A stretch of 64,000 nt of DNA from Alcanivorax sp. (GCA_017794945.1 CP051239.1:1474692-1538691), one strand, 5' to 3'. Numbered from the stretch's first letter, positions 45,359-54,352 are shown. Translations and numbers: made by a program. Notes: generated by a model not told the origin, from the sequence alone.

Positions 45359-45405
45359 GGGCGAGTCAGCTCGCCCTTTCGCGAGCAGGCTCGCTCCCAC
45401 AAGGA
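45359..45405. repeat. REP-like element, two hairpins
   Basis: GGGCGAG-TCAG-CTCGCCC (45359-45376), followed by TTT, and then GCGAGC-AG-GCTCGC (45381-45394) with CTCCCACAAGG behind. The second half closely matches the well-known Pseudomonas-type REP sequence. The first hairpin may also terminate the pirin transcript. Confidence 0.65.
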
Positions 45406-45438
45406 TGGTTTTCGGAGCGGGCGCGCCCGTGAACACCT

Positions 45439-45861
45439 TCAGCCGAGTTTGGCGTCCAGGGTGATCTCGGCGTTGAGCACCTTGGACACCGGACACCCTT
45501 CCTTGGCGCCGTTGGCGATTTTCTGAAATTCGGCGTCGTCGATGCCGGGAATCCTGGCGTTCATATCCAGATGGATCTTGGTGATGCTGAAGCCGTCGCC
45601 GTCCTTGTCCAGGGTCACTTTCGCCTTGGTGTCGATGCTGTCAGCGGTGTAGCCGGCGTTGCCCAGCTCCAGAGAAAACGCCATCGAGAAGCAGCCGGCA
45701 TGGGCGGCGCCGATCAGCTCTTCCGGGTTGGTGCCGGGTTCGTCCTCGAAGCGGGTGTTGAATCCGTAGGGCTGTTCCTTGAGGGCACCGCTCTGCGTGG
45801 AAATGGTGCCTTTGCCCTTCTTGATGTCGCCTTCCCAATGGGCGGATGCGAACTTGTTCAT
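45439..45861 (-). CDS. osmC: OsmC-family peroxiredoxin
   Basis: 140 residues. OsmC/Ohr fold with redox Cys in GAAHAGCFSMAFSLELG and EGCPVSKVLNAEI. The opening NKFASAHWEGDIKKGKGTIS identifies the OsmC branch, which reduces organic hydroperoxides. The ATG at 45861 has GGGAGG eight bases upstream. It is downstream of pilU on the same strand, but a long inverted repeat separates them, so it may be independent. Confidence 0.94.
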   Translation of the reverse strand: MNKFASAHWEGDIKKGKGTISTQSGALKEQPYGFNTRFEDEPGTNPEELIGAAHAGCFSMAFSLELGNAGYTADSIDTKAKVTLDKDGDGFSITKIHLDMNARIPGIDDAEFQKIANGAKEGCPVSKVLNAEITLDAKLG

Positions 45862-45883
45862 GACGTTGCCTCCCGATACGAAT

Positions 45884-45938
45884 GTCCGGGCGAGAGTGGG
45901 AGCCCGTCCGTGAAGGATAGGTGCACTCTTGCCCGGAC
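45884..45938 (-). repeat. 15-bp inverted repeat between pilU and osmC
   Basis: Arms 45884-45898 and 45924-45938 are complementary apart from one G-T pair, with a 25-nt loop. It lies in the leader of osmC and just after pilU, so may end the pilTU transcript or control osmC. No T-run follows. Confidence 0.7.
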
Positions 45939-45979
45939 GACCGTAAAAGAAGGATAAACACAAGCAGGGTGAGCAGGCC

Positions 45980-47104
45980 CTAGTCGTGGTCGCCTTCGAT
46001 GGTGAGGCCGCGGGTGGCGTGATCCAGGCTGGTGGCGTCGGTTTCGTTGCCGAGCTTGATCATCAGGCGCAGGTCGTTGGGCGAGTCGGCGTGGGCGATG
46101 GCGTCCTCGTAGGTGATCTCGCCGGCGTCGTACAGATCGTAGAGCGCCTGGTCGAAGGTCTGCATGCCCTGTTCGCGGGACTTCCCCATCAGCGCCTTGA
46201 GCAGGTGGATCTCGCCCTTGCGGATATGGTCCGACACCAGCGGCGTGTTGAGCAGCACTTCGATGGCCGCGCGCCGGCCCTTGCCGTCCGGCGTGGGGAT
46301 CAGCTGCTGGGCGACGATGCCGCGCAGGTTCAGCGACAGGTCCATGTACAGTTGGCCGTGCCGGTCCGCGGGGAAGAAGTGAATAATCCGGTCCAGCGCC
46401 TGGTTGGCGTTGTTGGCGTGCAAGGTGGCGAGACACAGGTGGCCGGTCTCGGCGAAGGCGATGGCGTAGTCCATCACCTCGCGGCTGCGGATCTCGCCGA
46501 TCAGGATCACATCCGGCGCCTGGCGCAGGGTGTTCTTCAGCGCCACTTCGAAGGACTCCGTGTCGATGCCCACTTCCCGTTGCGTGACGATGCAGCCCTG
46601 GTGCTGGTGGATGAATTCGATCGGATCCTCGATGGAGATGATGTGCCCTTTGGAGTTCTTGTTGCGGTGGCCGATCATCGACGCCAGTGAGGTGGACTTA
46701 CCGGTGCCGGTGGCGCCGACGAAGATCACCAGGCCGCGCTTGGTCATCGCCAGGTCCTTGATCACCGGCGGCAGGCGCAGCTCGTCCACGTTGGGAATCT
46801 TGGTCTCAATGCGGCGCAACACCATGCCCACCAGGTTGCGCTGGTAAAAAGCGCTGGCCCGGAACCGGCCGATGCCGCGCGCGGAAATCGCGAAGTTGCA
46901 CTCGTGGTGTTCGAGGAACTCCTTGCGCTGCTTTTCGTTCATGGTGCTGAGCACGATGTCCCGGGTCATGTCCGGGGTCAGCGCGTTGCGCGTCACCGGC
47001 AGCACCTTGCCGTGAATTTTCATGCTCGGCGGCACGCCGGCGGTGATAAACAGATCCGAGCCGCCTTTCTGCACCATCAGTTTAAGAAGATCTTCAAATT
47101 CCAT
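45980..47104 (-). CDS. pilU: Type IV pilus retraction ATPase PilU
   Basis: 374 residues. Hexameric secretion-type ATPase: N-terminal PAS-like domain (LLKLMVQKGGSDLFITAGVP), Walker A VGATGTGKSTSLASM, Asp box IISIEDPIEFIHQHQ, Walker B VILIGEIRSREV and His box LATLHANNANQALDR. The C-terminal AIRNLIRE motif of PilT is absent, as expected for PilU. It assists PilT in high-force pilus retraction. It follows pilT after 13 bp. Confidence 0.95.
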   Translation of the reverse strand: MEFEDLLKLMVQKGGSDLFITAGVPPSMKIHGKVLPVTRNALTPDMTRDIVLSTMNEKQRKEFLEHHECNFAISARGIGRFRASAFYQRNLVGMVLRRIETKIPNVDELRLPPVIKDLAMTKRGLVIFVGATGTGKSTSLASMIGHRNKNSKGHIISIEDPIEFIHQHQGCIVTQREVGIDTESFEVALKNTLRQAPDVILIGEIRSREVMDYAIAFAETGHLCLATLHANNANQALDRIIHFFPADRHGQLYMDLSLNLRGIVAQQLIPTPDGKGRRAAIEVLLNTPLVSDHIRKGEIHLLKALMGKSREQGMQTFDQALYDLYDAGEITYEDAIAHADSPNDLRLMIKLGNETDATSLDHATRGLTIEGDHD

Positions 47105-47117
47105 ACGGGTACCCCAA

Positions 47118-48152
47118 TCAGATGGCGTCCGGGTTCTTGGCTTTTTCCTGGGCCGCCTGACGGGCCACCAGGCCTTTCTTCACCAGGCCCTGCAGGCACT
47201 GGTCCAGGGTCTGCATGCCCAGGGCGCCGCCGGTCTGGATGGCGGAGTACATCTGCGCCACCTTGTCTTCGCGGATCAGGTTCCGGATCGCCGCGGTGCC
47301 GATCATGATCTCGTGGGCGGCGATCCGCCCGCCGCCGTTCTTCTTCATCAGCGTCTGCGAGATCACCGCCTGCAGGGATTCCGACAGCATTGAGCGGACC
47401 ATGGATTTTTCTTCCGCCGGGAACACGTCCACCACCCGGTCGATGGTCTTGGCCGCCGAGGTGGTGTGCAGGGTGCCGAACACCAGGTGCCCGGTTTCGG
47501 CGGCGGTGAGAGCCAGGCGGATGGTTTCCAGATCCCGCAATTCGCCCACCAGAATGATGTCCGGGTCTTCCCGCAGGGCGGAGCGCAGCGCCTCGGCGAA
47601 GCCCAGGGTGTCGCGGTGCACTTCCCGCTGGTTGACCAGGCACTTCTTGGATTCGTGCACGAATTCGATCGGGTCCTCGATGGTGAGGATGTGCTCGTAG
47701 CGGCTTTCGTTGATGTAGTCCATCATCGCCGCCAGGGTGGTGGATTTACCCGAGCCGGTGGGCCCGGTTACCAGCACGATGCCGCGCGGGAAATCGGATA
47801 TCTTCTGGAACACCTTGCCCATGCCCAGATCCTCCATGGTCAGCACCTTGGAGGGAATGGTCCGGAACACGGCGCCGGCGCCCCGGTTCTGGTTGAAGGC
47901 GTTGACCCGGAAGCGGGCCACGCCGGGCACGTCGAAGGAGAAGTCGGTCTCCAGGAATTCCTCGTAATCCTTGCGCTGCTTGTCGTTCATGATGTCATAA
48001 ACGAGCGCGTGCACTTCCTTGTGCTCCATGGCCGGCAAATTGATACGGCGGACGTCGCCGTCCACCCGGATCATCGGGGGCAGGCCGGCGGAAAGGTGCA
48101 AATCCGAGGCGCCGTTTTTGGCGCTGAAGGCAAGCAGTTCGGTGATATCCAT
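47118..48152 (-). CDS. pilT: Type IV pilus retraction ATPase PilT
   Basis: 344 residues, the standard PilT length. ELLAFSAKNGASDLHLSAGL, Walker A TGPTGSGKSTTLAAM, Asp box LTIEDPIEFVHES, Walker B IILVGELRDLETI, His box FGTLHTTSAAKTIDR and the retraction motif AIRNLIRED are all present. It depolymerises pili for twitching; the Chp system encoded at 18-30 kb regulates this. It is divergent from yggS. Confidence 0.97.
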   Translation of the reverse strand: MDITELLAFSAKNGASDLHLSAGLPPMIRVDGDVRRINLPAMEHKEVHALVYDIMNDKQRKDYEEFLETDFSFDVPGVARFRVNAFNQNRGAGAVFRTIPSKVLTMEDLGMGKVFQKISDFPRGIVLVTGPTGSGKSTTLAAMMDYINESRYEHILTIEDPIEFVHESKKCLVNQREVHRDTLGFAEALRSALREDPDIILVGELRDLETIRLALTAAETGHLVFGTLHTTSAAKTIDRVVDVFPAEEKSMVRSMLSESLQAVISQTLMKKNGGGRIAAHEIMIGTAAIRNLIREDKVAQMYSAIQTGGALGMQTLDQCLQGLVKKGLVARQAAQEKAKNPDAI

Positions 48153-48233
48153 GGGTTTCTGTATTCTTCTCAGTAGAATTTCGCAGGACGGTATAGGTCC
48201 TTAAACTAACCGCTCGCCGTGAGCCATTCAATC

Positions 48234-48929
48234 ATGCCCGAAACCGATACCCCGCTAACCTCGATTCGCGCACGGATCGACGCCGCCAGCACCGCCGCCG
48301 GCCGGGCCCCGCAAAGCGTCACATTGCTGGCGGTCAGCAAGACCCGTGGCGCCGACGAAATCGCCGCGCTCGCCGACCAGGGCCAGCACGATTTCGGCGA
48401 AAACTACCTCCAGGAGGCGCTCGACAAGATGCCCGCCCTGGCGGACCGGGGGCTGGTGTGGCATTTCATCGGCCCGATCCAATCCAACAAAACCCGCGAC
48501 ATCGCCGCCCATTTCGACTGGGTGCACACCGTGGACCGGGCCAAGGTGGCCCGCCGGCTCAACGAGCAGCGCCCGGACCACCTGCCGCCGCTGAACGTCT
48601 GTATTCAGGTCAATGTGGACGACGAGGCCAGCAAAAGCGGGGTCGCGCTGGATCAGGTCGCGGCGCTGGCCGCCGCCTTCGCCGACTGGCCGCGCCTGCG
48701 TCTGCGCGGGCTGATGGCGATTCCCCGAGCCGACAGCGACGACGGCAACCGCGCCGCTTTCCAAGCCCTCGCCATGACACTGTCACAATTGCGCAATACA
48801 ATGCCGGCCCTCGACACCCTCTCCATGGGTATGAGCGCGGACTACACGGTGGCCATCGAAGAAGGCGCCACCCTGGTGCGGCTGGGCACCGCCCTGTTCG
48901 GCCCGCGTCCGCCCAAGGACACTCGCTGA
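48234..48929 (+). CDS. yggS: YggS-family PLP homeostasis protein
   Basis: 231 residues from ATG 48234; a GTG at 48219 in the same frame is an equal alternative because neither has a clear ribosome site. The alanine-racemase-like barrel carries the PLP lysine in LLAVSKTRGADEI, with FGENYLQEALDK, WHFIGPIQSNKTRDI and GMSADYTVAIEEGATLVRLG. It maintains pyridoxal phosphate and amino-acid balance rather than acting as a known enzyme. It precedes proC by 16 bp, the usual order. Confidence 0.95.
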   Translation: MPETDTPLTSIRARIDAASTAAGRAPQSVTLLAVSKTRGADEIAALADQGQHDFGENYLQEALDKMPALADRGLVWHFIGPIQSNKTRDIAAHFDWVHTVDRAKVARRLNEQRPDHLPPLNVCIQVNVDDEASKSGVALDQVAALAAAFADWPRLRLRGLMAIPRADSDDGNRAAFQALAMTLSQLRNTMPALDTLSMGMSADYTVAIEEGATLVRLGTALFGPRPPKDTR

Positions 48930-48945
48930 AAGGACGACGCAGCTT

Positions 48946-49755
48946 ATGGCACAACAACTGATCGGCTTCATCGGCGCCGGTAACATGGCGAACAGTCTGG
49001 CGGGCGGCATGATCGCCAAGGGCATCCGCCCGGCCCGCATCTGGATGAGCGACCCCTCCCAGGACCGCCTCGACGAAGTGGCCCAGCTGCACCGCGTTCA
49101 TGTCAGCCGCGACAACCTGGACGTGGCCCGCCGCGTGGACGTGCTGGTGCTGGCGGTGAAGCCCCAGGTGATGGGCGACGCCTGCGCCGCCCTGCGCGAA
49201 ATCATCGAGGAACGCCAGCCGCTGATCATCTCGATCGCCGCCGGCGTCACCGTGGACAATCTGCGCAACTGGCTCGGCGAGGCGCCCATCGTGCGCTGCA
49301 TGCCGAACACCCCGTCGCTGGTCCAGGCCGGCGCCACCGGCCTGTACGCCGCCCCGGACGTGAGCGCCGAGCAGAAAGAGATGGCCGGGCAGATTCTCAG
49401 CGCCGTGGGCCTGACCTTCTGGTTCGAGACCGAAGGCGAGCTGGACGCGGTCACCGCCGTGTCCGGCTCCGGCCCGGCCTACTTCTTCCTGCTCATGGAA
49501 GCGCTGATCGACGCCGCCCGGGCCCAGGGGCTGTCCGCCACCACCGCCCGGCAGCTGGTGCTGCAGACCGCCTGGGGCGCCTCCCAACTGGCGATCACCA
49601 GCGAAGACGGCCCCGACGTGCTGCGCCAGCGGGTCACCAGCCCTGGCGGCACCACCGCCGCCGCCCTGCAGGTGTTCGAAGAAGCCGGTCTGCGTGAGCA
49701 GGTGCAGGCCGCAGTGGCCGCCGCCCGCGAGCGCTCCGAGCAGCTTTCCGGCTAA
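48946..49755 (+). CDS. proC: Pyrroline-5-carboxylate reductase
   Basis: 269 residues. NAD(P) site FIGAGNMANSLAGGMIAKG, then VLAVKPQVMGDACAAL, VRCMPNTPSLVQAGATGLYA and the active-site region SGSGPAYFFLLMEALIDAAR, ending VTSPGGTTAAALQVFEEAGL. It makes proline from pyrroline-5-carboxylate. A strong hairpin follows at 49764-49786. Confidence 0.97.
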   Translation: MAQQLIGFIGAGNMANSLAGGMIAKGIRPARIWMSDPSQDRLDEVAQLHRVHVSRDNLDVARRVDVLVLAVKPQVMGDACAALREIIEERQPLIISIAAGVTVDNLRNWLGEAPIVRCMPNTPSLVQAGATGLYAAPDVSAEQKEMAGQILSAVGLTFWFETEGELDAVTAVSGSGPAYFFLLMEALIDAARAQGLSATTARQLVLQTAWGASQLAITSEDGPDVLRQRVTSPGGTTAAALQVFEEAGLREQVQAAVAAARERSEQLSG

Positions 49756-49763
49756 CGCTTTCA

Positions 49764-49786
49764 GGTCGGGCGGACTCCGCCCGACC
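49764..49786 (+). terminator. 10-bp stem hairpin after proC
   Basis: GGTCGGGCGG-ACT-CCGCCCGACC starts 8 bp after the proC stop. It is followed by AAAAATTT rather than a pure T-run, so its strength as a terminator is uncertain. Confidence 0.5.
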
Positions 49787-49851
49787 AAAAATTTGAAACC
49801 GGCCGCCTTTACCCCAATACTCTGTCGCCACACGAACAGTCTGGAGTCGTC

Positions 49852-50400
49852 ATGAATCCTCAGGGCGCCGCGGTCTTCCTGATTGATTTCGCATTCAGCG
49901 TATACATCTTTATCGTTCTGACCCGCTTCGTGCTGCAGTTGGCGCGCGCGGACTTCTACAACCCCATTTCGCAATTCGTGCTGCGCGCCACCAACCCGTT
50001 GCTGGCACCGCTGCGCCGCCTCATTCCCGGCTACCGGGGCCTGGATATCGCCTCGCTGGTGCTGATCCTGATTCTGATCGTGGTCAAGGCGCTGATGCTG
50101 CTGACCATCCAAACCGGTGGCCTGCCGGCGGGCATCGGTCCGCAACTGCTGGTATACACGCTCAGAGAGCTGGCGTCGCTGATTCTTGATTACGTGTTCT
50201 GGGCCGTGCTGGTCCGCGTGATCCTGAGCTGGGTGGCGCCGGACCCGTCCAACCCGGTGGTGCGGGTGGTGATCCAGATCACCGAGCCGCTGATGGCGCC
50301 GGTGCGCCGCCTGCTGCCGGACATGGGCGGGCTCGACCTGAGCCCGCTGATCGTGCTGCTGGGCGTGCAACTGCTGAAGATTCTGTTCCAGCTGCACTGA
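49852..50400 (+). CDS. yggT: YggT-family membrane protein
   Basis: 182 residues with two YGGT repeats, each a hydrophobic helix pair: DFYNPISQFVLRATNPLLAP in the first and DPSNPVVRVVIQITEPLMAP in the second. The family sits in the inner membrane and is linked to cell-shape or osmotic functions, but its action is not known. TCTGGAG lies upstream of the ATG. It continues the yggS-proC-yggT order. Confidence 0.94.
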   Translation: MNPQGAAVFLIDFAFSVYIFIVLTRFVLQLARADFYNPISQFVLRATNPLLAPLRRLIPGYRGLDIASLVLILILIVVKALMLLTIQTGGLPAGIGPQLLVYTLRELASLILDYVFWAVLVRVILSWVAPDPSNPVVRVVIQITEPLMAPVRRLLPDMGGLDLSPLIVLLGVQLLKILFQLH

Positions 50401-50409
50401 CCGAGTGCG

Positions 50410-50432
50410 CCGGCGCCCTCCCCGGGCGCCGG
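50410..50432. terminator. Hairpin between convergent yggT and SDR genes
   Basis: CCGGCGCCC-TCCCC-GGGCGCCGG, a perfect 9-bp stem in the 33-bp gap between two convergent stops. It could serve both strands. Only two T residues follow on the plus strand. Confidence 0.5.
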
Positions 50433-50433
50433 T

Positions 50434-51237
50434 TCAGCCGGCGATCATCGCGCTGGCGCCGCCGTCGACGACCAGAAACTGCCCGGTGATGTGCTTGCCG
50501 GCGTCGGAGGCGAACAGCAGCACCGTGCCTTTCAGATCCTCCTCGTCGCCGACCCGGTTGAGCGGTACCCGCGCGGCCAGCGCCTCGACGCCGTGCCGAT
50601 CGGTCAGATAGCGCGACATCTTGCTGGGAAACACGCCCGGGCCGATGGCGTTGACGGTGATGTTGTAGGCGCCCCATTCCGCCGCCAGCGCGCGGGTGAA
50701 GGTCACCACCGCGCCCTTGCTGGTGTTGTAGCCCACCGCCTGCATGAAATCCCGGTTGCCGCCCAGGGCCGCGTTGGAGGCCACGTTCACCACCCGGCCG
50801 CCGCCGTTGGGGATCATGCTGCGGCGGCCGATTTCCCGGGTCAGCAGGAACAGGTTGCGCACGTTCAGTGTCATTACCTTGTCCCAGCCTTCCAGCGGGT
50901 AATCCTCGGCGGGGGCGCCCCAGGAGGCGCCGGCGTTATTGACCAGAATGTCCACCTGACCGAGCACTTCCAGCGCCCGGTCCGCCAGGCCCATCACCGC
51001 ATCCTCGTCGGCCAGGTCCACCGCCAGCGGCGTCACGTCGATGCCGGCGGCGCGCAGTTGTTCGGCCGCCTCGTCGAGCTCGTTCGCCTTGCGCGAGCTG
51101 ATCACCAGCCGCGCCCCGGCTTCGCCCAGGGCCTGGGCCATCTGTAGCCCCAGCCCCCGGGAGCCGCCGGTGACCAGGGCGGTACGCCCGCTCAGGTCCA
51201 TCAGTTGCTGCACGCTTCGGGTTTGCGGTTCGCTCAT
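50434..51237 (-). CDS. Short-chain dehydrogenase/reductase
   Basis: 267 residues. NAD(P) motif ALVTGGSRGLGLQMAQALGE, NNAG in DILVNNAGASWGAPAEDY, active-site Tyr-x3-Lys in AVGYNTSKGAVVTFTRALAA and NAIGPGVFPSKM. This pattern is like glucose/ketoacyl reductases of the classical SDR family; the substrate is unknown. The ATG at 51237 has GAGGAG nine bases upstream; the frame is open to 51417 but unsupported. Divergent from the thioesterase gene. Confidence 0.9.
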   Translation of the reverse strand: MSEPQTRSVQQLMDLSGRTALVTGGSRGLGLQMAQALGEAGARLVISSRKANELDEAAEQLRAAGIDVTPLAVDLADEDAVMGLADRALEVLGQVDILVNNAGASWGAPAEDYPLEGWDKVMTLNVRNLFLLTREIGRRSMIPNGGGRVVNVASNAALGGNRDFMQAVGYNTSKGAVVTFTRALAAEWGAYNITVNAIGPGVFPSKMSRYLTDRHGVEALAARVPLNRVGDEEDLKGTVLLFASDAGKHITGQFLVVDGGASAMIAG

Positions 51238-51407
51238 GATCGGGCTCCTCGTTATGTTGTTTGCGTCCATCATTCGGGGCCGGGCCGGTACCCGCAACCG
51301 CCGTTTGCGACGAAAAGCCGGCGGCTTCGGACACCGGGGTTGCGCGGCGCCGGGCTTTGCCCTTTGATGCGCGTTTGATCCGTGAAATGCAGTCGTGGAG
51401 CCCTCGA

Positions 51408-52313
51408 GTGAAAACACAGCCCTGGCAATTGGAGACCGGCGCCTACCCGTTCTCGATTCGATTCAGCCCGCATTACAGCCACCTGGACACCGAACGCCAC
51501 GTTAACAACGTGGCGGTGCAGAGCTTCCACACCGAGGCGCGCACCCGGTTCCATATGGCGGTGCTCGGCGACCGGGCCTGGTATTCCGATGACGTGTTGC
51601 TGCGCCCGCGCCGCACCGTGACCCATTTTCTGCGTGAAACCCACTACCCCCACGAGGTCACCGCCGCCGTGCGCCTGGTGGCGGTCGAGGACGACAGTTA
51701 CCGGCTGGTGCAGGCCCTGTTCCAGAGCGGCGAATGCGTGGGCGTGCAGGAATGTCTGATGGGCGCCTGGGCGGAATCCGGCTGGGCGGCATCCCGCTGG
51801 GCGGCATCCGGCTGGGTGGCGCTGCCGGACGCCGCGCGCCGGGCCCTGGCGGCGGAACAGGTGGATGGCCAGCCGCTGCTGCCCTGGCCGGAGCTGCCGG
51901 AAGAGACTGAAACCTTCGAACCGGGGCCGCGCCAGGTGGCCCTGACCGCCCGCTACGCGGACCTGGACCCGGACCGCCGGCTGTCCGAACTGGCCCAGGC
52001 GCGCTACCTGGAGCAGGCCCGGGCCGGCTCGGTGACCATGCTGCGGCAGCCGAACCTCGGGCTGTTGGTGGCGCGCATCGACATCCGCTACCAGCGCTGG
52101 GACACCGGCATGGGCGAGGTGGCGTTGAGCTCGGAGCTGGCCGGCATCGGCAACAGCTCCTTCGTGCTGCGTGGGCGCGCCGCCGTGGACGGCCGCCCGG
52201 TGGCCATGGCGGAAAGCGTGATGGTGCTGATCGACCGCGACACCCACCGACCCACCCCGGTGCCCGACGCGCTGCGCGCCGAGATGGCGGTGCTGCAGCC
52301 GCCTACAGCGTGA
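51408..52313 (+). CDS. Acyl-CoA/acyl-ACP thioesterase, double hotdog
   Basis: 301 residues from a GTG at 51408 with GGAG seven bases upstream; an ATG at 51387 has no ribosome site. The first hotdog has SHLDTERHVNNVAVQSFHTE and the second ARYADLDPDRRLSELAQARY, both with the D-x-n-R-H/L-x-N pattern of 4-hydroxybenzoyl-CoA-type thioesterases. Between them is a linker with four 15-bp repeats (AWAES-GWAAS-RWAAS-GWVAL). It probably releases fatty acids from thioesters. It converges with the HMG-CoA lyase gene, overlapping 11 bp. Confidence 0.78.
   Translation: MKTQPWQLETGAYPFSIRFSPHYSHLDTERHVNNVAVQSFHTEARTRFHMAVLGDRAWYSDDVLLRPRRTVTHFLRETHYPHEVTAAVRLVAVEDDSYRLVQALFQSGECVGVQECLMGAWAESGWAASRWAASGWVALPDAARRALAAEQVDGQPLLPWPELPEETETFEPGPRQVALTARYADLDPDRRLSELAQARYLEQARAGSVTMLRQPNLGLLVARIDIRYQRWDTGMGEVALSSELAGIGNSSFVLRGRAAVDGRPVAMAESVMVLIDRDTHRPTPVPDALRAEMAVLQPPTA
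51766..51825 (+). repeat. Four 15-bp tandem repeats inside the thioesterase gene
   Basis: Units at 51766, 51781, 51796 and 51811, each near GGCTGGGCGGCATCC, encode five-residue units. Copy number could change by slippage without shifting the frame. Confidence 0.85.
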
Positions 52314-53223
52314 TCTGTTTGCCGCGCGCTTCCTGACTCTCGATCCAGGTGAGAATGCGCCCGCCCAGCGGCCGCTCGGTGGCCTCGGCGGCCAGCGCCA
52401 CCGCTTCACGCAGCGCCTGGATTTCGATGCCGGTATCCAGGCCGCAGCTTTCCAGCAGGTAGACCAGATCCTCGGTGGCCACGTTGCCGGTGGCGCCCGG
52501 CGCGAACGGGCAGCCGCCCAGGCCGCCCAGCGACGCGTCGAAGCGGCGCACGCCCAGATCCAGGGCGGCCCAGGCCATGGCCGCCGCCAGGCCACGGGTG
52601 TCGTGCAGGTGCACGTAGAACCGTTCCGCCCCGAAGTCGCGAATCAGCGGCGCCATGATGTCCTTCATCTGCTGTGGGTTGCCGGCGCCGATGGTATCGG
52701 CGATGGCTACCTCGTCGCTGCCGGCTTCGAACATGCGCTCGGTGAGGCGCTGTGGGAGCGTCACCGGCACGGGGCCGTCGTAGGGGCAGGCGAAGGCGCC
52801 GGAGATATAGGTGCGGGTGGCCACGCCGTCGGCGCGGGCCGCCTGGATGATCGCCTCGCAGCTGGCCGCCGCCTGCTCCAGGCTCATGTTCAGGTTGCGC
52901 TGGTTGAAGGTGTCGGTGGTGGACAGCACCAGCGCCACGGTGGAATAGCCCGCGTCTCGGGCCAGCTGGTAGCCCTTCAGGTTGGGCACCAGGGCGGTGT
53001 AGTGCAGGCCTTCGTCCCGGGGCAGCAGCGGCGTCAGCGCCGCCGCGTCGGCCATCTGCGGGATCGCCTTGGGGCTGACGAAACTGACTGGCTCCAGGTA
53101 GCGCACACCGGCGCCCACCAGCGCCCGTGCGATGGCGGCCTTGGCTTCGGTGCCCACGGTCACCGGTTGATTCTGCAGGCCGTCACGCAGCCCTACTTCA
53201 TTGACGATCGCCCTGTCTTTCAT
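52303..53223 (-). CDS. mvaB: Hydroxymethylglutaryl-CoA lyase
   Basis: 306 residues. The TIM-barrel signature is complete: NEVGLRDGLQNQ (catalytic Arg), YVHLHDTRGLAAAMAWAALD (metal His pair), and GGLGGCPFAPGATGNVATED with the active-site Cys. It splits HMG-CoA to acetyl-CoA and acetoacetate, the last step of leucine breakdown. The usual liu neighbours (isovaleryl-CoA dehydrogenase, methylcrotonyl-CoA carboxylase) are not adjacent, though an acyl-CoA dehydrogenase lies at 54.9 kb. No strong ribosome site is seen. Confidence 0.94.
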   Translation of the reverse strand: MKDRAIVNEVGLRDGLQNQPVTVGTEAKAAIARALVGAGVRYLEPVSFVSPKAIPQMADAAALTPLLPRDEGLHYTALVPNLKGYQLARDAGYSTVALVLSTTDTFNQRNLNMSLEQAAASCEAIIQAARADGVATRTYISGAFACPYDGPVPVTLPQRLTERMFEAGSDEVAIADTIGAGNPQQMKDIMAPLIRDFGAERFYVHLHDTRGLAAAMAWAALDLGVRRFDASLGGLGGCPFAPGATGNVATEDLVYLLESCGLDTGIEIQALREAVALAAEATERPLGGRILTWIESQEARGKQITL

Positions 53224-53424
53224 GCCGTGCCCGTAGTGAAGAATGAAGGAACGGAAGTGTGCCACGGCGGCGGGCCCGCTGCATCCGGGTCGCGCCGCCG
53301 CCGGGAAGTCAATGGCCGGGCTGGTCCGACAATCGGGCAGGGCGCGTTGTGTCCACCGCCGCCGCTGGTTAGTGTCAGAGCGTTTTCCATACCGGCACGA
53401 CCCCGGGGACCAGGGAGCACGACG

Positions 53425-54270
53425 ATGATTTGGATTCTTTCGCTGATTCTGGTGGTGGTGATACTGATCCCCACCTACGTAACGCTGGCGTTCTATCTGG
53501 TCTGGCATTACGACCGGCGTAACTTCCAGGCGCCCCCGGCGGAGGGCGAGTGCGACCCGTTGCGCGGTAGCGCGGTGGCCCGGGCGATTCTGGTGGAAGC
53601 GGCCAGCCTCACCTTCCTCAGCGGCACCTATCCATTGCGCCTGCTCCACGACGCCTCGCCCAAGCGTGCGCGCGCCTGCGATCACCGCCCGGTGATCCTG
53701 GTGCACGGCTACGGCGGCAACAGCGCCAACTTTCTGTGGATGCAGTGGCGGCTGCGGCGCCAGGGCTTCCGCAACGTCTACGCGGTGAGCTACACGCCGC
53801 CGCACATTAATGCCCGCAAGCTCGCCGCCCAGGTGGCCCGCCACGTGGAGAATGTGCTCGCCCGCACCGGCGCCGAACAGGTGGACCTGGTGTGCCATTC
53901 CATGGGCGGGCCGCTGACCCGCTATGCCCTGAAGAACCTGGGCCTGGCCGGCAAGGTGAACAAGGTGATCACCCTGGGCAGCCCCCATTACGGCACGCGC
54001 ATCTCCTCGCTGTTCCCGGCCCGGGGCGCCGCCGCCCAGATGCGCTACCGCAGCCCCTTCCTGGAGGAGCTGGCGGACGGCGGCCAATGCCCGGGGGAGG
54101 CACGCTTCTACTGTCTCTACTCAGAGCTGGATAACTTCGTGATGCCCGCCTCCACCGCCACCCTGGCGGACGCGGAGGAGAATCTGCACCTGCCCTACCT
54201 GGGCCATTGCGCCCTGCTCTACAGCCCACGGGTGGCGCGGGCCGTGTGCGAGCGGCTGCAGGCGGATTAA
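53425..54270 (+). CDS. Membrane-anchored alpha/beta hydrolase (lipase)
   Basis: 281 residues. An N-terminal hydrophobic helix (IWILSLILVVVILIPTYVTL) likely anchors it. Oxyanion motif VILVHGYGGNSANF, nucleophile elbow DLVCHSMGGPL (first Gly of GxSxG replaced by Cys), then TLGSPHYGTRISSL and terminal His in LGHCALLYSPRVA. This resembles the EstA/LipA-like triacylglycerol lipase group. GGGAG lies eight bases upstream of the ATG. Substrate unknown. Confidence 0.88.
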   Translation: MIWILSLILVVVILIPTYVTLAFYLVWHYDRRNFQAPPAEGECDPLRGSAVARAILVEAASLTFLSGTYPLRLLHDASPKRARACDHRPVILVHGYGGNSANFLWMQWRLRRQGFRNVYAVSYTPPHINARKLAAQVARHVENVLARTGAEQVDLVCHSMGGPLTRYALKNLGLAGKVNKVITLGSPHYGTRISSLFPARGAAAQMRYRSPFLEELADGGQCPGEARFYCLYSELDNFVMPASTATLADAEENLHLPYLGHCALLYSPRVARAVCERLQAD

Positions 54271-54352
54271 AAGCAGTATTGATCCCGCTCAATATTGCCC
54301 CCGGCGCGCTTCGGTAGCATGGTAGAAGGACAACAAGCAGAAGGAGTCCACC

